From the NCBI GenBank assembly GCA_963790585.1, contig CAWBOY010000003.1:124001-188000 (forward strand): 64,000 bases of DNA. Reading direction: 5' to 3'. How positions within the stretch are numbered: position 1 is the stretch's first letter; every line of letters starts with the position of its first letter. This document shows positions 26,916 to 35,731 of this stretch, one piece after another. Origin of the DNA: CAWBOY01 sp963790585. Its GTDB lineage: Bacteria; Planctomycetota; Planctomycetia; Gemmatales; Gemmataceae. The notes below the pieces were generated by a model that had not been told where the DNA came from, did no database searches, and saw only the letters and a program-made list of their open reading frames with translations. A program made the position numbers and the translations under genes.

Positions 26916-27761
26916 ATGTCGCGCAAACATAAAGTCAAAGGCCCGATCAGCCTGCCGGCGCACGAGCATCCTGCCTCCGAAGCCCCCGCGCCGCACGGGT
27001 CGGCACATGAGGAGGCACAGCACGTCGAACATGCCAGCCACGACCAATTCAGTCGCCGTGTCGCCATTACGATGGTGATGGTGGCCGCCGTTCTCGCGGC
27101 GGTCAAGGTGTTAGGTCATCGCGCCCATAATGATACGCTGCTCTATCAAATCGAAGCCAACGTCAAACGTGCCCAGGCCGCGAGTAAGCGCACGGAGAAG
27201 GACACAAAGCTTTCCGAAGCTGGGCTTTATTCGGTGCGCGCCTCGGCCGAGCGCACCGAGTCGTCCAATCAGTGGGCTTATTTTCAAGCCAAGAAATTGC
27301 GTCAACATTTTTACGAGATCCAAGCCAAGCTCATCGAAGTTCAGAGTCAAGGAAAGCCCGGCGCTTCCGCGGAGTTAGCGGCGCTCGCGAAAGAGTGGCA
27401 GGCCAATGCGGAGCGCTATGGCAAGGAAGTGATCGACATTCAGAAAAGCGCGGAAGCAGCCAAAGCGAAAGCAGACGACCTGGAAAAGGAAGCCAAGAAG
27501 ATCGAAAACGACACGCACAAACTCGAACATGAAGCCGAAAGGCTGGACGAGGAAGCGGAAAAACAAGCGGAGAAGAGCCACCTGGCTCACCATCAGAGCG
27601 ATCGTTTCGACCTTGGCGAGATGGGCGTCGAGCTGGCTCTGGTACTCTGTTCGGTAGCGATTTTGACGAAGCGCGCCGGCTTCTGGTTCGCGGGGATCGC
27701 GCTCGGGATCCTTGGTACACTTATCGCGGCGAGCGTCTATGTGCCTTTGATCTCAAGCTAA
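26916..27761 (+). CDS. DUF4337 membrane protein
   Basis: A 281-residue protein: a His/Ala-rich cytoplasmic head (residues 1-45), a first membrane segment (RVAITMVMVAAVLAAVKVLG), a long charged coiled-coil (about 150-235, rich in EKEAKKIENDTHKLEHEAER), and two C-terminal membrane segments (LALVLCSVAILTKRAGFWF, AGIALGILGTLIAASVYVPL). This is the DUF4337 layout. The function is unknown. It ends 8 bp before the inverted repeat at 27769. Confidence 0.85.
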   Translation: MSRKHKVKGPISLPAHEHPASEAPAPHGSAHEEAQHVEHASHDQFSRRVAITMVMVAAVLAAVKVLGHRAHNDTLLYQIEANVKRAQAASKRTEKDTKLSEAGLYSVRASAERTESSNQWAYFQAKKLRQHFYEIQAKLIEVQSQGKPGASAELAALAKEWQANAERYGKEVIDIQKSAEAAKAKADDLEKEAKKIENDTHKLEHEAERLDEEAEKQAEKSHLAHHQSDRFDLGEMGVELALVLCSVAILTKRAGFWFAGIALGILGTLIAASVYVPLISS

Positions 27762-27768
27762 TTTCCTA

Positions 27769-27923
27769 AGAGACTGTCCCATAAGATTTGTGGCGGCACG
27801 TTTCCAACGTGCCGCTATGTCATCGTTTTCGGGTTTTGACCAGTTCTCAACGTGCCTACCTCCTGCACGTGTCGCTTTCGGCACGTTGGAAACGTGCCGC
27901 CACAAACTTATGGGACAGTCTCT
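27769..27923. repeat. Inverted repeat ending AGAGACTGTCCCATAAG
   Basis: Arms 27769-27813 and 27880-27923 pair almost perfectly; the outer 17 bp (AGAGACTGTCCCATAAG) and inner GGCACGTTTCCAACGTGCC match exactly. The right arm overlaps the stop codon of the minus-strand nucleotidyltransferase (27922-27924). It can serve both convergent genes as a transcription end. Confidence 0.85.
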
Positions 27924-28629
27924 AACTCCTCAAGCCAGCCAAAAACGCCTCCGCTTGAGCCAATGTTTCCGGAGTGCCTATATCCAAAAAGGGCGCCTCG
28001 ACGCGGAAGCCGCCGAGCCCTCGTTCGATCCAGTGCGGAAAGGCGTCGCGCTCGATCGACACGGCACCGGTCGCGGGTAAGCTGCTCAAGAGATCTCTTG
28101 TAAGCAAATAGATGCCGGCATTGATCCAGCCCGGCTCCGCTCGGCCCTGTTTCTCGTCGAAGCTCAGAATCCGACCGTCTTCCTCCGAGCGCACCGTTCC
28201 AAAGCGGCCCGCGTCCGGCACGCGCGTCAGTACCAACGAACCGGCCCAACCACGTGCCTGATGCCAGGCGACGAACTTGGGCAAATCGACGGCGACGAAC
28301 GAATCGCCATTGAGTGCCAGGAATTGTTGTCGTTGTCCGGCCAGAGCTGCTTGACGCAGCGCTCCTCCAGTCCCGAGGGGCTCATCTTCGCGCGAATAAT
28401 GGATCGTTAATTTCTTGTATTTCAAACCGAAGGCCTGTTCCACTTGCTCGGCTTTATAGCCAGTGCATAGGACGACCTCGCGGATGCCGGCGGCATCAAG
28501 GGCGTCGAGCAGGTGAGCCAGAAACGGTCTGCCGAGGACGGGGGCCAGGACTTTCGGCGTATCCGGGAGCACGCCACGCAGGCGCGTGCCCAGCCCGCCG
28601 GCGAGAATGAGGGCCGTGATCTCTTCCAT
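27922..28629 (-). CDS. Sugar-phosphate nucleotidyltransferase, HddC-like
   Basis: A 235-residue intact nucleotidyltransferase. The signature ALILAGGLGTRLRGVLPDTP with KVLAPVLGRPF binds nucleotide and metal; LNGDSFVAVDL is the second metal site, and WINAGIYLL and DIGTPETLAQAEAFL are typical of D-glycero-alpha-D-manno-heptose 1-phosphate guanylyltransferases and short mannose-1-phosphate enzymes. With the GmhB-like phosphatase 7 kb away this suggests GDP-heptose synthesis, though the genes are not clustered. GGGAGA lies 9 bases before the ATG at 28627-28629. The nucleotide used is not decidable from sequence. Confidence 0.87.
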   Translation of the reverse strand: MEEITALILAGGLGTRLRGVLPDTPKVLAPVLGRPFLAHLLDALDAAGIREVVLCTGYKAEQVEQAFGLKYKKLTIHYSREDEPLGTGGALRQAALAGQRQQFLALNGDSFVAVDLPKFVAWHQARGWAGSLVLTRVPDAGRFGTVRSEEDGRILSFDEKQGRAEPGWINAGIYLLTRDLLSSLPATGAVSIERDAFPHWIERGLGGFRVEAPFLDIGTPETLAQAEAFLAGLRS

Positions 28630-28731
28630 GAGGCTGTCTCCCAGGATGCGGGTTGCTCCAGCGGTTGCCGCTTCGCGTCACGGCTTTTATCATACAATTT
28701 CTCTGATTGCCAGGGGCATCCGCGTTTGTCT

Positions 28732-28812
28732 TGGCGAGCCGGGAGCGTAAGCGACCGGAGAAAGTTAGACTCGCTCTGATTCTCTCCGGTCGCTGACGCT
28801 CCCGGCTCGCCA
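28732..28812. repeat. Family B palindrome (GAGCCGGGAGCGT)
   Basis: Arms 28732-28761 (TGGCGAGCCGGGAGCGTAAG continuing) and 28783-28812 pair with one mismatch. Family B copies also lie at 29831, 30987, 44620, 46395 and 60907. It sits in the divergent region between the HddC-like and DUF6580 genes. Confidence 0.9.
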
Positions 28813-28865
28813 GGACAGAATACGCTTTGAAGAGGCATCGTGTCATCTAGTCGGGAGTTGTGCCG

Positions 28866-29528
28866 ATGACGGTTGATCGGAACGATCGGGAACAAGATTC
28901 TCTTTGGCCCTGGGTCGTGGGCATGGCGCTGGTCGCGGGCCTGATCCGTCTCGTCCCGCATCCCTTTAATCTGACTCCGGTCGGCGCGCTGGCCCTGTTC
29001 TGCGGAGCGCGACTGAAGTCGCGCCTGGCCGCTTTGATCGTGCCGGTAGCCGTCCTGTTTGTCTCGGATCTGGCGCTCTGGACCAATCACGATTACCCGC
29101 CGTTCGATTATTTCGTCTATGGCTGCTTTCTGTTCACGGTGATTCTGGGTTACGGCCTGCGCGATGGCGGCCCGGCTCGCATCGCGGCTTTCAGCTTACT
29201 GACAAGCATGGTCTTCTTCTTGGTCACTAACCTCGGCGTTTGGGCGTATTTGAGTGTCGATCCGGCGACTCTCCCCGACGGGCAAGCCATGACCTGGCAG
29301 ACCTACAACGGCGCGACCTATCCGGTGCCGGACAAATATGCTCGTAACGCCGCCGGCCTCGCCGCTTGCTACGCCGCCGCCATTCCGTTCACCCAAACCA
29401 ACGCCTTGCCGCTCGGCTTTCTGGGCAACCAAGTTATCGGCGACTTGTTTTATTGCGGCTTATTCTTCGGCGCCTATGCTCTGCTCAAGCGCGGCCTGAC
29501 TGTTCCGCTTGCTGTCCCCGTGAGGTGA
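28866..29528 (+). CDS. DUF6580-type integral membrane protein
   Basis: A 220-residue protein with about five hydrophobic segments (WVVGMALVAGLIRLV, ALIVPVAVLFVSDLALW, FDYFVYGCFLFTVILGYGL, FSLLTSMVFFLVTNLGVWAY, FYCGLFFGAYALL) and the early motif HPFNLTPVGALALFCGARL, which marks the DUF6580 family of putative transporters. The ATG at 28866 follows GGGAG; a GTG two codons upstream is less likely. The YciI gene begins 3 bp after its stop, so they are co-transcribed. Substrate unknown. Confidence 0.83.
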   Translation: MTVDRNDREQDSLWPWVVGMALVAGLIRLVPHPFNLTPVGALALFCGARLKSRLAALIVPVAVLFVSDLALWTNHDYPPFDYFVYGCFLFTVILGYGLRDGGPARIAAFSLLTSMVFFLVTNLGVWAYLSVDPATLPDGQAMTWQTYNGATYPVPDKYARNAAGLAACYAAAIPFTQTNALPLGFLGNQVIGDLFYCGLFFGAYALLKRGLTVPLAVPVR

Positions 29529-29531
29529 TCC

Positions 29532-29819
29532 ATGAAGTATGCCGCGATCATTGAGTACATTCAAGATAAAGAAAAGATCCAATCTATCCGTCCGACGCAT
29601 CGCCAGTATTTGGCGACCTTGAAAGCCAACGGGCAGCTTGCGGCGTCAGGGCCATTCACGGACGACAGCGGCGCTCTCATCGTCTACGAAGCCGCGACGC
29701 CCGAAGAGGCGGAGACGCTCTTGCGCGGCGATCCGTTTTGTCAGAATGGCATCTTCGTGACCTGGAAACTAAGGCCGTGGAACACGGTTATCGCGAACCG
29801 GGAGTTGTTTCCGGCGTGA
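29532..29819 (+). CDS. YciI-like protein
   Basis: A 95-residue YCII-family protein (MKYAAIIEYIQDKEKIQSIR, PTHRQYLATLKANGQLAASG, PFTDDSGALIVYEAATPEEA), with the conserved His of PTHRQYL and Asp of FTDDSG that form the putative active site. The fold is ferredoxin-like. Close coupling to the membrane gene 3 bp upstream suggests one transcript. Enzymatic activity for the family is not established. Confidence 0.9.
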   Translation: MKYAAIIEYIQDKEKIQSIRPTHRQYLATLKANGQLAASGPFTDDSGALIVYEAATPEEAETLLRGDPFCQNGIFVTWKLRPWNTVIANRELFPA

Positions 29820-29830
29820 ATGCACGTCTC

Positions 29831-29925
29831 TCTGTGTTGGCGAGCCGGGAGCGTGAGCGACCAGAGAAAATGTGCGCGAGTGTGATTTTCTCCGGTCGCT
29901 TACGCTCCCGGCTCGCCAACACAGA
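29831..29925. repeat. Family B palindrome, 41-bp arms
   Basis: Arms 29831-29871 (TCTGTGTTGGCGAGCCGGGA continuing) and 29885-29925 pair with a few mismatches. The copy fills the gap between convergent YciI and ThpR genes, so it probably ends both transcripts. Confidence 0.9.
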
Positions 29926-30508
29926 TTACTCTTGAACGGCGCACAATTTCGCCCGGCTCAACACCGTATACTCCGGCCCCTGCGACATCAGCGAACTCGA
30001 CAAGACCTGCACTTCCGTCACTTCCACGGTTCCGCCATGCCAGCCGGCGCAGCGTGCCAGCGCCGTCGTCAACGCGTCGCCGGATTCGTCGGTCTTGACC
30101 CTTCCCAGCGTGATATGCGGGGTAAAGAGGCGCTCTTCGCGGCGATAGCAGCCTAGTTCCATCAGAGGCGGCTCCAGGCTGTCGTGCAAGGCTCGTAGCT
30201 GGTCGGCCCCTTCGCTTACGCCGGCCCAGACGATGCGTGGCCGGCGCGGGTTCGGAAAGCAGCCGACGCCCTCGACCGTTACCAGAAAACGCTCGTGTTG
30301 GTCGCAACACCGCGCCACGGCCCGGCACAGGTCGACCAGGTCGCGTTCGTCCACTTCGCCGAGAAAGAGCAAGGTGATATGTAGGTTTTCTTGCTCGACC
30401 CACTTGAGCGAGGCGCCGCCGCGGGCCAGTTTTTCTTGCAACGACGCACAGCGATCTTGAATCTCGTCGCCGAGATCAACCGCAAGGAAAAGTGCGCAGA
30501 CGCGCCAT
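29926..30508 (-). CDS. thpR: RNA 2',3'-cyclic phosphodiesterase / 2'-5' RNA ligase (frameshift near 30488)
   Basis: A 2H-phosphoesterase with both catalytic tetrapeptides, HITLLFLGEV and HITLGRVK, and KWVEQENLH before the first. The downstream frame lacks a start, whereas the ATG at 30506-30508 (MARLRTF) is one base out of phase. Removing one base in the AAAA run at 30488-30491 gives MARLRTFLAVDLGDEI, the normal ThpR opening, about 193 residues. It is the second gene after the ArsR regulator (27 bp gap). The enzyme acts on RNA ends; the physiological role is open. The indel at a short homopolymer is probably a sequence error. Confidence 0.87.
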
Positions 30509-30535
30509 GGCCAGTAACCTTGAGAAAAGAGGGAT

Positions 30536-30877
30536 TTACTTTTGCTTGCGCACCGCTGGTGGGTCGAGGGGAAGCTCCAGTTTGCAGCAGCCCAGGTCGA
30601 GCCGCTCACTCGGCGAGCCGGCCGTTTCGGGTAGCAACAACCCGGGCTGCAGCGAGTAGACGACAAAGCGGCCCTGTTTTTCGCCGCGAATGATATTGGC
30701 GTGGCGCAGGACGTTGAGATGATGCGAGATGTTGACGAGGGCGATTCCCAGATGTTCGGCGATTTCGGTCACGTTGTGCGGACCGCCGCTCAGGAAGCGC
30801 ACGATGAGCAGCCGCTCCGGCGCGGCGAGGGCGCTGAGCTTTTCCGCGCATAGCTGTGGCGTCAAGGGGTCGGTCAT
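30536..30877 (-). CDS. ArsR-family transcription regulator
   Basis: A 113-residue winged-helix protein: KLSALAAPERLLIVRFLSGG, the recognition region NVTEIAEHLGIALVNISHHL, and the wing RGEKQGRFVVYSLQPG. The start MTDPLT (30875-30877) is preferred over an ATG five codons upstream on length grounds. A C-terminal CC pair (LDLGCCKLEL) could bind metal, but the N-terminal CVC-type site of ArsR is absent, so the inducer is unknown. It is upstream of thpR in the same direction. Confidence 0.9.
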   Translation of the reverse strand: MTDPLTPQLCAEKLSALAAPERLLIVRFLSGGPHNVTEIAEHLGIALVNISHHLNVLRHANIIRGEKQGRFVVYSLQPGLLLPETAGSPSERLDLGCCKLELPLDPPAVRKQK

Positions 30878-30986
30878 CGTATTCAGTACCACGGCTCAAA
30901 GGCTGTTAGGCAAAAGATTAAGACCATTTCATTCTAACAGGTTCGATGTCTACGCCGCTATGCGACTCTGCGTCGCGCGGTTTTCC

Positions 30987-31061
30987 CGAGCCGGGAGCGT
31001 CAGCGACCGGAGCGCATTACAAGCGCTCAGAATTGCTCCGGTCGCTCACGCTCCCGGCTCG
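30987..31061. repeat. Family B palindrome overlapping the 3' end of the RepA-like gene
   Basis: Arms 30987-31013 (CGAGCCGGGAGCGTCAGCGA continuing) and 31035-31061 pair with one mismatch. The loop and right arm lie inside the minus-strand initiator gene, providing its last residues (SRAGSVSDRSNSERL) and its stop at 31017-31019. Confidence 0.88.
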
Positions 31062-32456
31062 TGAAGACTCCAACTCTCGCAAGCACAGCCGACGCAAAAA
31101 CGCCTCGGGAATCGGCGCTCCTTCTTGTTCTCGTAAAACCTTCGCGCGGATTTCTTCCTGGGCTTCGGCAGTCAGGGCTGACCAGGCATCCGCAAGCTGC
31201 TTGTCGCGTGTTTGGCGGTCGCCTTCCTGTTCCCGATTTTGTTGCCGTGCCGCCTCGGCATGTTGCCGGGCCTGCTCGCGCTGTTGATTCTGTTGCCGTA
31301 GCTTGATGGCGTCGTTGAGGTACTTCTGAGCGGCCCCGCTCAGCGAACGGCAGTCGGGCCATTCCTTGCGTGTCACCTGGACGAGAAGAATGAGCAACTC
31401 GCGTGCCTCGATTGGACCATGCTGATCGAGGAGCAACTGGGCCTGTTGCAGGTCCTTTGGTCCCGGTTGCGTGACACTGTTTCCATCCCACTGGCGATAA
31501 AAGGCGCGGGCCAAGGTTGTCGCATCGTCTTCGACCGGCGACGCGGCGGCTGGCGCCGGATCCGCTTCGATACGCTTTTTCATGGCCTGAAACTGGACGC
31601 GCCAAATGCCGGGGCGTACTTTCTGGTAGCGCTCCTCCGCGGTAGCGGCCACGAGGAAGCCGACCTTTTCCAGCTCCTCGATGGCCGGTGCCAGGCGCCG
31701 CTTCAGGACAGCGACGTTAGTATTCTCGGTCAGCCCGACATGGCCGCAGGCGAATTCGACCAAATCCATAGCCACCATGGGCGAGTTGTAAAAGCGCTTA
31801 TCGAGAAAGCGATAGATGCGCTGCGCTGTCGGCGTGCTGAGCCGGAAAAACAGGTCGAGGTCGAGCCTCTTGATATTGCCGTTGCGCAGACTTTGATGGA
31901 ACTGCTGCGTCCAGGTAACCCAGCTTTGTAGCTCAGCGCCCGGCTTACGCGGTCCGCTGACCTGCCGCGCAAGCCGATAGCCACTGATGATGCCGGTGGC
32001 CACCTCTTCTTCGTAGCCACGGCCCGCGGCATCCCACCAGGCATTTTCGTAGCGAACAGTCAACGACTTGAGCCGTCGCAACACGCATCGGAGCCGATCG
32101 TAGCTACGCCCATTGGGCGACCAGCCCATGATGTCGAAGAGTTGGCCCGGTGCGAACGGCACGGTGGCTTCGACGAAGTTCGTGCCGTGCTTGGCGACAT
32201 AAAGTAGCGCGAGAATGACATGCTCATCCGCCGGAGTGGGTAGGCCATCCTGGGCGGTAGTCGTGAGCGTAACGCGCTGGCTCAGTCGATGGCGCGAGAC
32301 GGGATCATAGCGGCTGGCGACGAACTCCATCCGGTCGAGCTTGCCGCCCTGACCATCGTCCTTCTGCTGGCGCTGCAAAGCCGAGATCGGGAAGTCGGCG
32401 AGATTCATCTCGTCGCGCCCGTCCGTGTACTTGCGTATAGATTCGCTGCCGCTCAT
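31017..32456 (-). CDS. RepA-like replication initiator
   Basis: A 479-residue protein resembling the replication initiator protein A family common in planctomycete genomes. Two winged-helix-like regions are suggested by DEHVILALLYVAKHGTNFVE, SYDRLRCVLRRLKSLTVRYE and by LFFRLSTPTAQRIYRFLDKR, LKRRLAPAIEELEKVGFLVA, as in plasmid Rep proteins. The C-terminal 90 residues are Gln/Arg-rich and helical (QQNQQREQARQHAEAARQQN). The ATG at 32454-32456 is chosen; a TTG five codons upstream is possible. Five iterons lie just upstream, as expected for an initiator that binds its own origin and represses its own gene. The extreme C-terminus comes from a palindromic repeat. No partition or mobilisation gene is seen. 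Confidence 0.75.
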   Translation of the reverse strand: MSGSESIRKYTDGRDEMNLADFPISALQRQQKDDGQGGKLDRMEFVASRYDPVSRHRLSQRVTLTTTAQDGLPTPADEHVILALLYVAKHGTNFVEATVPFAPGQLFDIMGWSPNGRSYDRLRCVLRRLKSLTVRYENAWWDAAGRGYEEEVATGIISGYRLARQVSGPRKPGAELQSWVTWTQQFHQSLRNGNIKRLDLDLFFRLSTPTAQRIYRFLDKRFYNSPMVAMDLVEFACGHVGLTENTNVAVLKRRLAPAIEELEKVGFLVAATAEERYQKVRPGIWRVQFQAMKKRIEADPAPAAASPVEDDATTLARAFYRQWDGNSVTQPGPKDLQQAQLLLDQHGPIEARELLILLVQVTRKEWPDCRSLSGAAQKYLNDAIKLRQQNQQREQARQHAEAARQQNREQEGDRQTRDKQLADAWSALTAEAQEEIRAKVLREQEGAPIPEAFLRRLCLRELESSRAGSVSDRSNSERL

Positions 32457-32631
32457 GCCGGTTCGGGCCAATCACCAATAGAGTGTCTGCTCACCTCAAA
32501 ATCTACACGACTGCGTTCGTGGTTGTGTGAGTTATTTCTCTACAGGTTTTAGTAACTAGGTTTGGCGCAGCGCCCGAGCCAGCACAACCCGGGAAATTGA
32601 TGAGCTTTAGAAGTAGAACCCATTCTCAGGA

Positions 32632-32923
32632 AAATGCGCCATCGCCCGCGATGGAAGTGCGCTAACGCCCGTGGACGTCACGATTTAAATGCGCGACGGC
32701 CCGTGAAAACATGCGCAGCCGCACGTGAACCCAGCTGTGAAAAGTGCGCCAATGCACGTGAATTGAGCCAAAAAGCCAGGAAACGCAGCTGTGCAGCTGG
32801 CATACCACAGCTGCACAGCTGCGATCGGGCTGGGCGGTCAAAGGTTTACGTGCGGCGAGGCACATTTTAGTCCTGGTCGACGCTATAGTGAACGAATGTT
32901 TGTGTGCGGCCGCGCATAAAAAA
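32632..32923. other. Iteron array, putative replication origin
   Basis: Five direct repeats of consensus AAATGCGCNANCGCCCGTGA start at 32632, 32655, 32687, 32709 and 32742. Their spacings are 23, 32, 22 and 33 bp, close to two and three helical turns alternately, so all would lie on one DNA face. A perfect 16-bp inverted repeat follows (32784-32799 against 32808-32823, CGCAGCTGTGCAGCTG), and one degenerate inverted copy lies near 32902-32919. The stretch 32510-32570 beside the initiator start is AT-richer and could be the unwinding region. No clear DnaA box was recognised. Confidence 0.7.
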
Positions 32924-32950
32924 TGATTGCGGGATGAGATGCAAAACGTC

Positions 32951-33060
32951 CTAGTGCTCTGTCAACGCTAAGAATTGGGGTCGCTTTGCCGTCCCTCACT
33001 GGGAATTCTCGCCATATTTTTCGTTACCAACCCCAAAATCAAGCGTTGACAGAGCACTAG
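32951..33060. mobile_element. 110-bp CTAG-ended element, copy 1
   Basis: The element is identical base for base to 49342-49451. Its ends are inverted: CTAGTGCTCTGTCAACGCT at the left, exact reverse complement at the right (19 bp). It has no coding capacity, so it is a MITE-like sequence moved by a transposase not seen here. It sits between the iterons and the pirin gene. Confidence 0.9.
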
Positions 33061-33075
33061 TGCCCCTTCAGGGCG

Positions 33076-33171
33076 AAATTTACGGGTGGCACAGACATTC
33101 CTGTCTGTACAGCAAAAGTCACATTCGTCGGTTCCCGCACAGACAGGAATGTCTGTGCCACCCGTAAATTT
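33076..33171. repeat. Perfect 33-bp inverted repeat
   Basis: Arms 33076-33108 (AAATTTACGGGTGGCACAGA continuing) and 33139-33171 are exact reverse complements; each contains the smaller palindrome ACAGACATTCCTGTCTGT or close to it. It starts 16 bp after the CTAG element. A fragment of family A (GGCGAGCGCTGTGCGGTAGC) follows near 33196. Confidence 0.9.
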
Positions 33172-33266
33172 AGTCTGGACGGAGAACTAGCCGCCAGGCG
33201 AGCGCTGTGCGGTAGCGCCGCGTTCGAGGATTCGGAACCCGGCGCTTGCGCTTGGGGCTGGTCAGT

Positions 33267-33964
33267 TCAATTCAAATCAAACACCATCACCTCCGCTTTG
33301 TCCTCGCCGACGATGCTGATCCCCGGCTCCTCGCTGACCGCCAGGCCGTCGCTTGTCCGCATTACGATCCCACTGGCATTCACCTGTCCACGCAGAACCT
33401 GCAGCCAGACATGCCTGCCCGGCTGGATCTCGTGACTGACCGATTCGCCGATATCCAAGGTAGACAGATAGACCCGCGCGTCTTGATGAATCGTCAATGA
33501 CCCTTTGGCTCCGTCGGGCGAGGCTACCAAGCGCAGCTTGGCTCGCTTCTCCTCCTCGGGGAAGAATTTTTGTTCGTAGCTGGGAGCGATGCCGCGCGCG
33601 TTAGGTAAAAGCCAAATCTGATAGAGGTGGACGAGCTCCGTTTTTGAAGGGTTGAACTCGCTATGGCGGATGCCGGTGCCGGCGGAGATCCGTTGGAACT
33701 CCCCGGGCGCAAGGTTTCGCCGTTGCCCATGCTGTCTTTGTGTTCCAGCGCGCCCTCCAAGACGTAGGTGACGATTTCCATGTCGCGGTGGGGATGAGTG
33801 CCGAAGCCCATGCCAGGTTGGACGCGGTCTTCGTTGATGACGCGGAGCGTGCGGAAGCCCATTTGCGCCGGGTCGTGGTAATCGGCAAACGAAAAAGTAT
33901 GGTAGGTATCGAGCCAACCATGGTCGGCGTGGCCTCGGTCGGTGGATTTGCGTAAGCGCAACAT
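33267..33964 (-). CDS. Pirin family protein (frameshift near 33703)
   Basis: The ATG at 33962-33964, with GGAG 6 bases upstream, gives MLRLRKSTDRGHADHGWLDT then YHTFSFADYHDPAQMGFRTL and GFGTHPHRDMEIVTYVLEGA, the pirin cupin with its metal-binding histidines. After NGETLRPG the frame breaks; adding one base to the GGGG run near 33703 restores EFQRISAGTGIRHSEFNPSK and HLYQIWLLP, continuing to 33267. The repaired length, about 232 residues, is standard. Pirins are Fe-dependent quercetinase or redox-sensing proteins. It is divergent from the alcohol dehydrogenase. A homopolymer indel suggests a sequence error. Confidence 0.9.
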
Positions 33965-34120
33965 TGGGATCTCCAATTGGACGGGCGATGGGCATTACGT
34001 CAAAGATGATCCGAATAGTGATGATTGGATCTCTCCTGCGAAAGCTACTATTCCTAATTATAGGAACGAGCCGACGCGGCCCCACGTCGACGTTGCATCT
34101 CAACCCCAGGAGAACAACCG

Positions 34121-35142
34121 ATGACCCAATTGATCCGAGCCTATGCAATCAAAAAAGCAGGCGGGCCTTTCGAGCGTTTCGATTATGACCCAGGTCCGCT
34201 TGGGGATGATCGGGTCGAGATCGCGGTCAAGTATTGCGGCATCTGCCATTCCGATCTCAGCATGGTCAAAAATGAATGGGGCATGACGACCTATCCCCTG
34301 GTTCCTGGGCATGAGGTGGTCGGCACGATCACGGCCGTCGGCCAGCGCGTCACGACATTGAAACCCGGACAGACCGTCGGCCTCGGCTGGTGCAGCGGCT
34401 CTTGCTTGAGCTGTATCCAGTGCATGTCGGGCGATCAGAATCTATGTGCGACGGGAGAGCAAACGATCGTGGGCCGGCATGGCGGCTTTGCCGATCGCGT
34501 TCGTTGTCAGGCGACCTGGGCTATTCCCTTGCCCGATGGACTGGATCCAGCCAAGGCGGGGCCGCTCTTTTGTGGCGGCTTGACAGTCTTCAATCCCCTT
34601 GTGCAATTCGACGTCCGCCCGACCGATCGGGTCGGCGTCATCGGCATCGGCGGCCTGGGGCATTTGGCGCTACAATTCTTGCGCGGCTGGGGCTGCGAAG
34701 TGGTGGCCTTTACCTCTTCCGAATCGAAGCGCGACGAGGCCATCAAATTGGGAGCCCATCGCGTCATCAATTTGCGCGACGACGCGCAACTGGCCGCGGC
34801 CCGCGGCACCTTCAATCTCATTTTGAACACCACCAATGTAAAGATGAACTGGCAAGCCTATATCGATTGCCTGGCCCCGCGCGGCGACTGCACACAGTGG
34901 GCGCCGTGGCGGAGCCGATCTGCCTGGCGGCATTCCCGTTGCTCGCTGGCCAAAAGTCGCTTTCGGGGTCGCCGTTGGGAAGCCCGGTTACCGCCATCAA
35001 AATGCTTGAGTTTTGCGAGCGGCACAAGATCGCGCCGGTGACCGAGACATTCCCGATGTCGAAGGTAAACGAGGCCTTCGCCCACCTCGAGGCGGGAAAA
35101 GCGCGCTACCGGATCGTGCTCGTCAATGATTTGGGGCGCTAA
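34121..35142 (+). CDS. Zinc-dependent alcohol dehydrogenase, YahK/AdhA-like (frameshift near 34885)
   Basis: AGGAG precedes the ATG. Catalytic zinc residues appear in KYCGICHSDLSMV and PLVPGHEVVG; the structural zinc site is the Cys cluster SCLSCIQCMSGDQNLC; the Rossmann motif is GIGGLGHLALQF. After CLAPRG the frame is lost, and one added base near 34884-34886 restores LHTVGAVAEPICLAAFPLLA, GQKSLSGSPLGSP and the terminal KARYRIVLVNDLGR to 35142 (about 340 residues). This matches NADPH-dependent cinnamyl-alcohol/aldehyde reductase-like enzymes. A single indel in an otherwise perfect gene again points to sequence error. Confidence 0.9.
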
Positions 35143-35249
35143 TGTCCTTGATGAGAAAGATGACCCGGCGAGTAAAGTTGGCGATGACCCGAGCGAAAAG
35201 GAAGGCATGATGACGCCGCTTTACGAAGACCCGCCGAGGGGGAGCAACC

Positions 35250-35723
35250 GTGATTACCGACGTGCCCGTTTGGATCCGTCCCGTTCAGCCGTGCGAACTG
35301 CCCCGCATGTTCGACATGCAACTCGACCCGGAATCGAACCGCATGGCGGTCACGATCCCACGAACCAGGGAGTCATTTGATTCGCATTGGGCAAAGTCGC
35401 TGAACGATCCGGGGAATATCACCAGGGCCATCCTCGTCGGCGAGGCGCTGGTCGGGCATATCTCCTGCTTCCCGATGGACGGCGCGGATCACGTCGGGTA
35501 CTGGATCGACCGGGCGTATTGGGGTTTGGGGATCGCCAGTCGGGCGTTACGCCTGTTGCTGGGCGAAGTCACGAAACGTCCGCTGGTCGCAAGCGCCGCC
35601 ACCAGTAACGGGGCGTCCATCAGGGTACTTCAGAAGTGCGGCTTCGTCATCGAGCATGTTAGCCTCGCGCCTGCCAGCGAGCGTTACCCGGAATGCGAAG
35701 AAGCCGTTCTGGTGCTGCGATAA
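35250..35723 (+). CDS. GNAT family N-acetyltransferase
   Basis: A 157-residue acetyltransferase with the acetyl-CoA-binding region (WIDRAYWGLGIASRALRLLL) and the late strand-helix NGASIRVLQKCGFVIEHVSL. It resembles RimJ/ribosomal-type acetyltransferases that act on small molecules or proteins. The GTG at 35250 follows GAGGGGGAG, so it is used as start; there is no ATG nearby in frame. It lies 107 bp after the alcohol dehydrogenase. Confidence 0.9.
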   Translation: MITDVPVWIRPVQPCELPRMFDMQLDPESNRMAVTIPRTRESFDSHWAKSLNDPGNITRAILVGEALVGHISCFPMDGADHVGYWIDRAYWGLGIASRALRLLLGEVTKRPLVASAATSNGASIRVLQKCGFVIEHVSLAPASERYPECEEAVLVLR

Positions 35724-35731
35724 GCCCGGAG

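Noticed and set aside
33942..34188. Small frames in the pirin-alcohol dehydrogenase gap
   Set aside because: They overlap promoter sequence and the start of the dehydrogenase gene and lack ribosome-binding sites.
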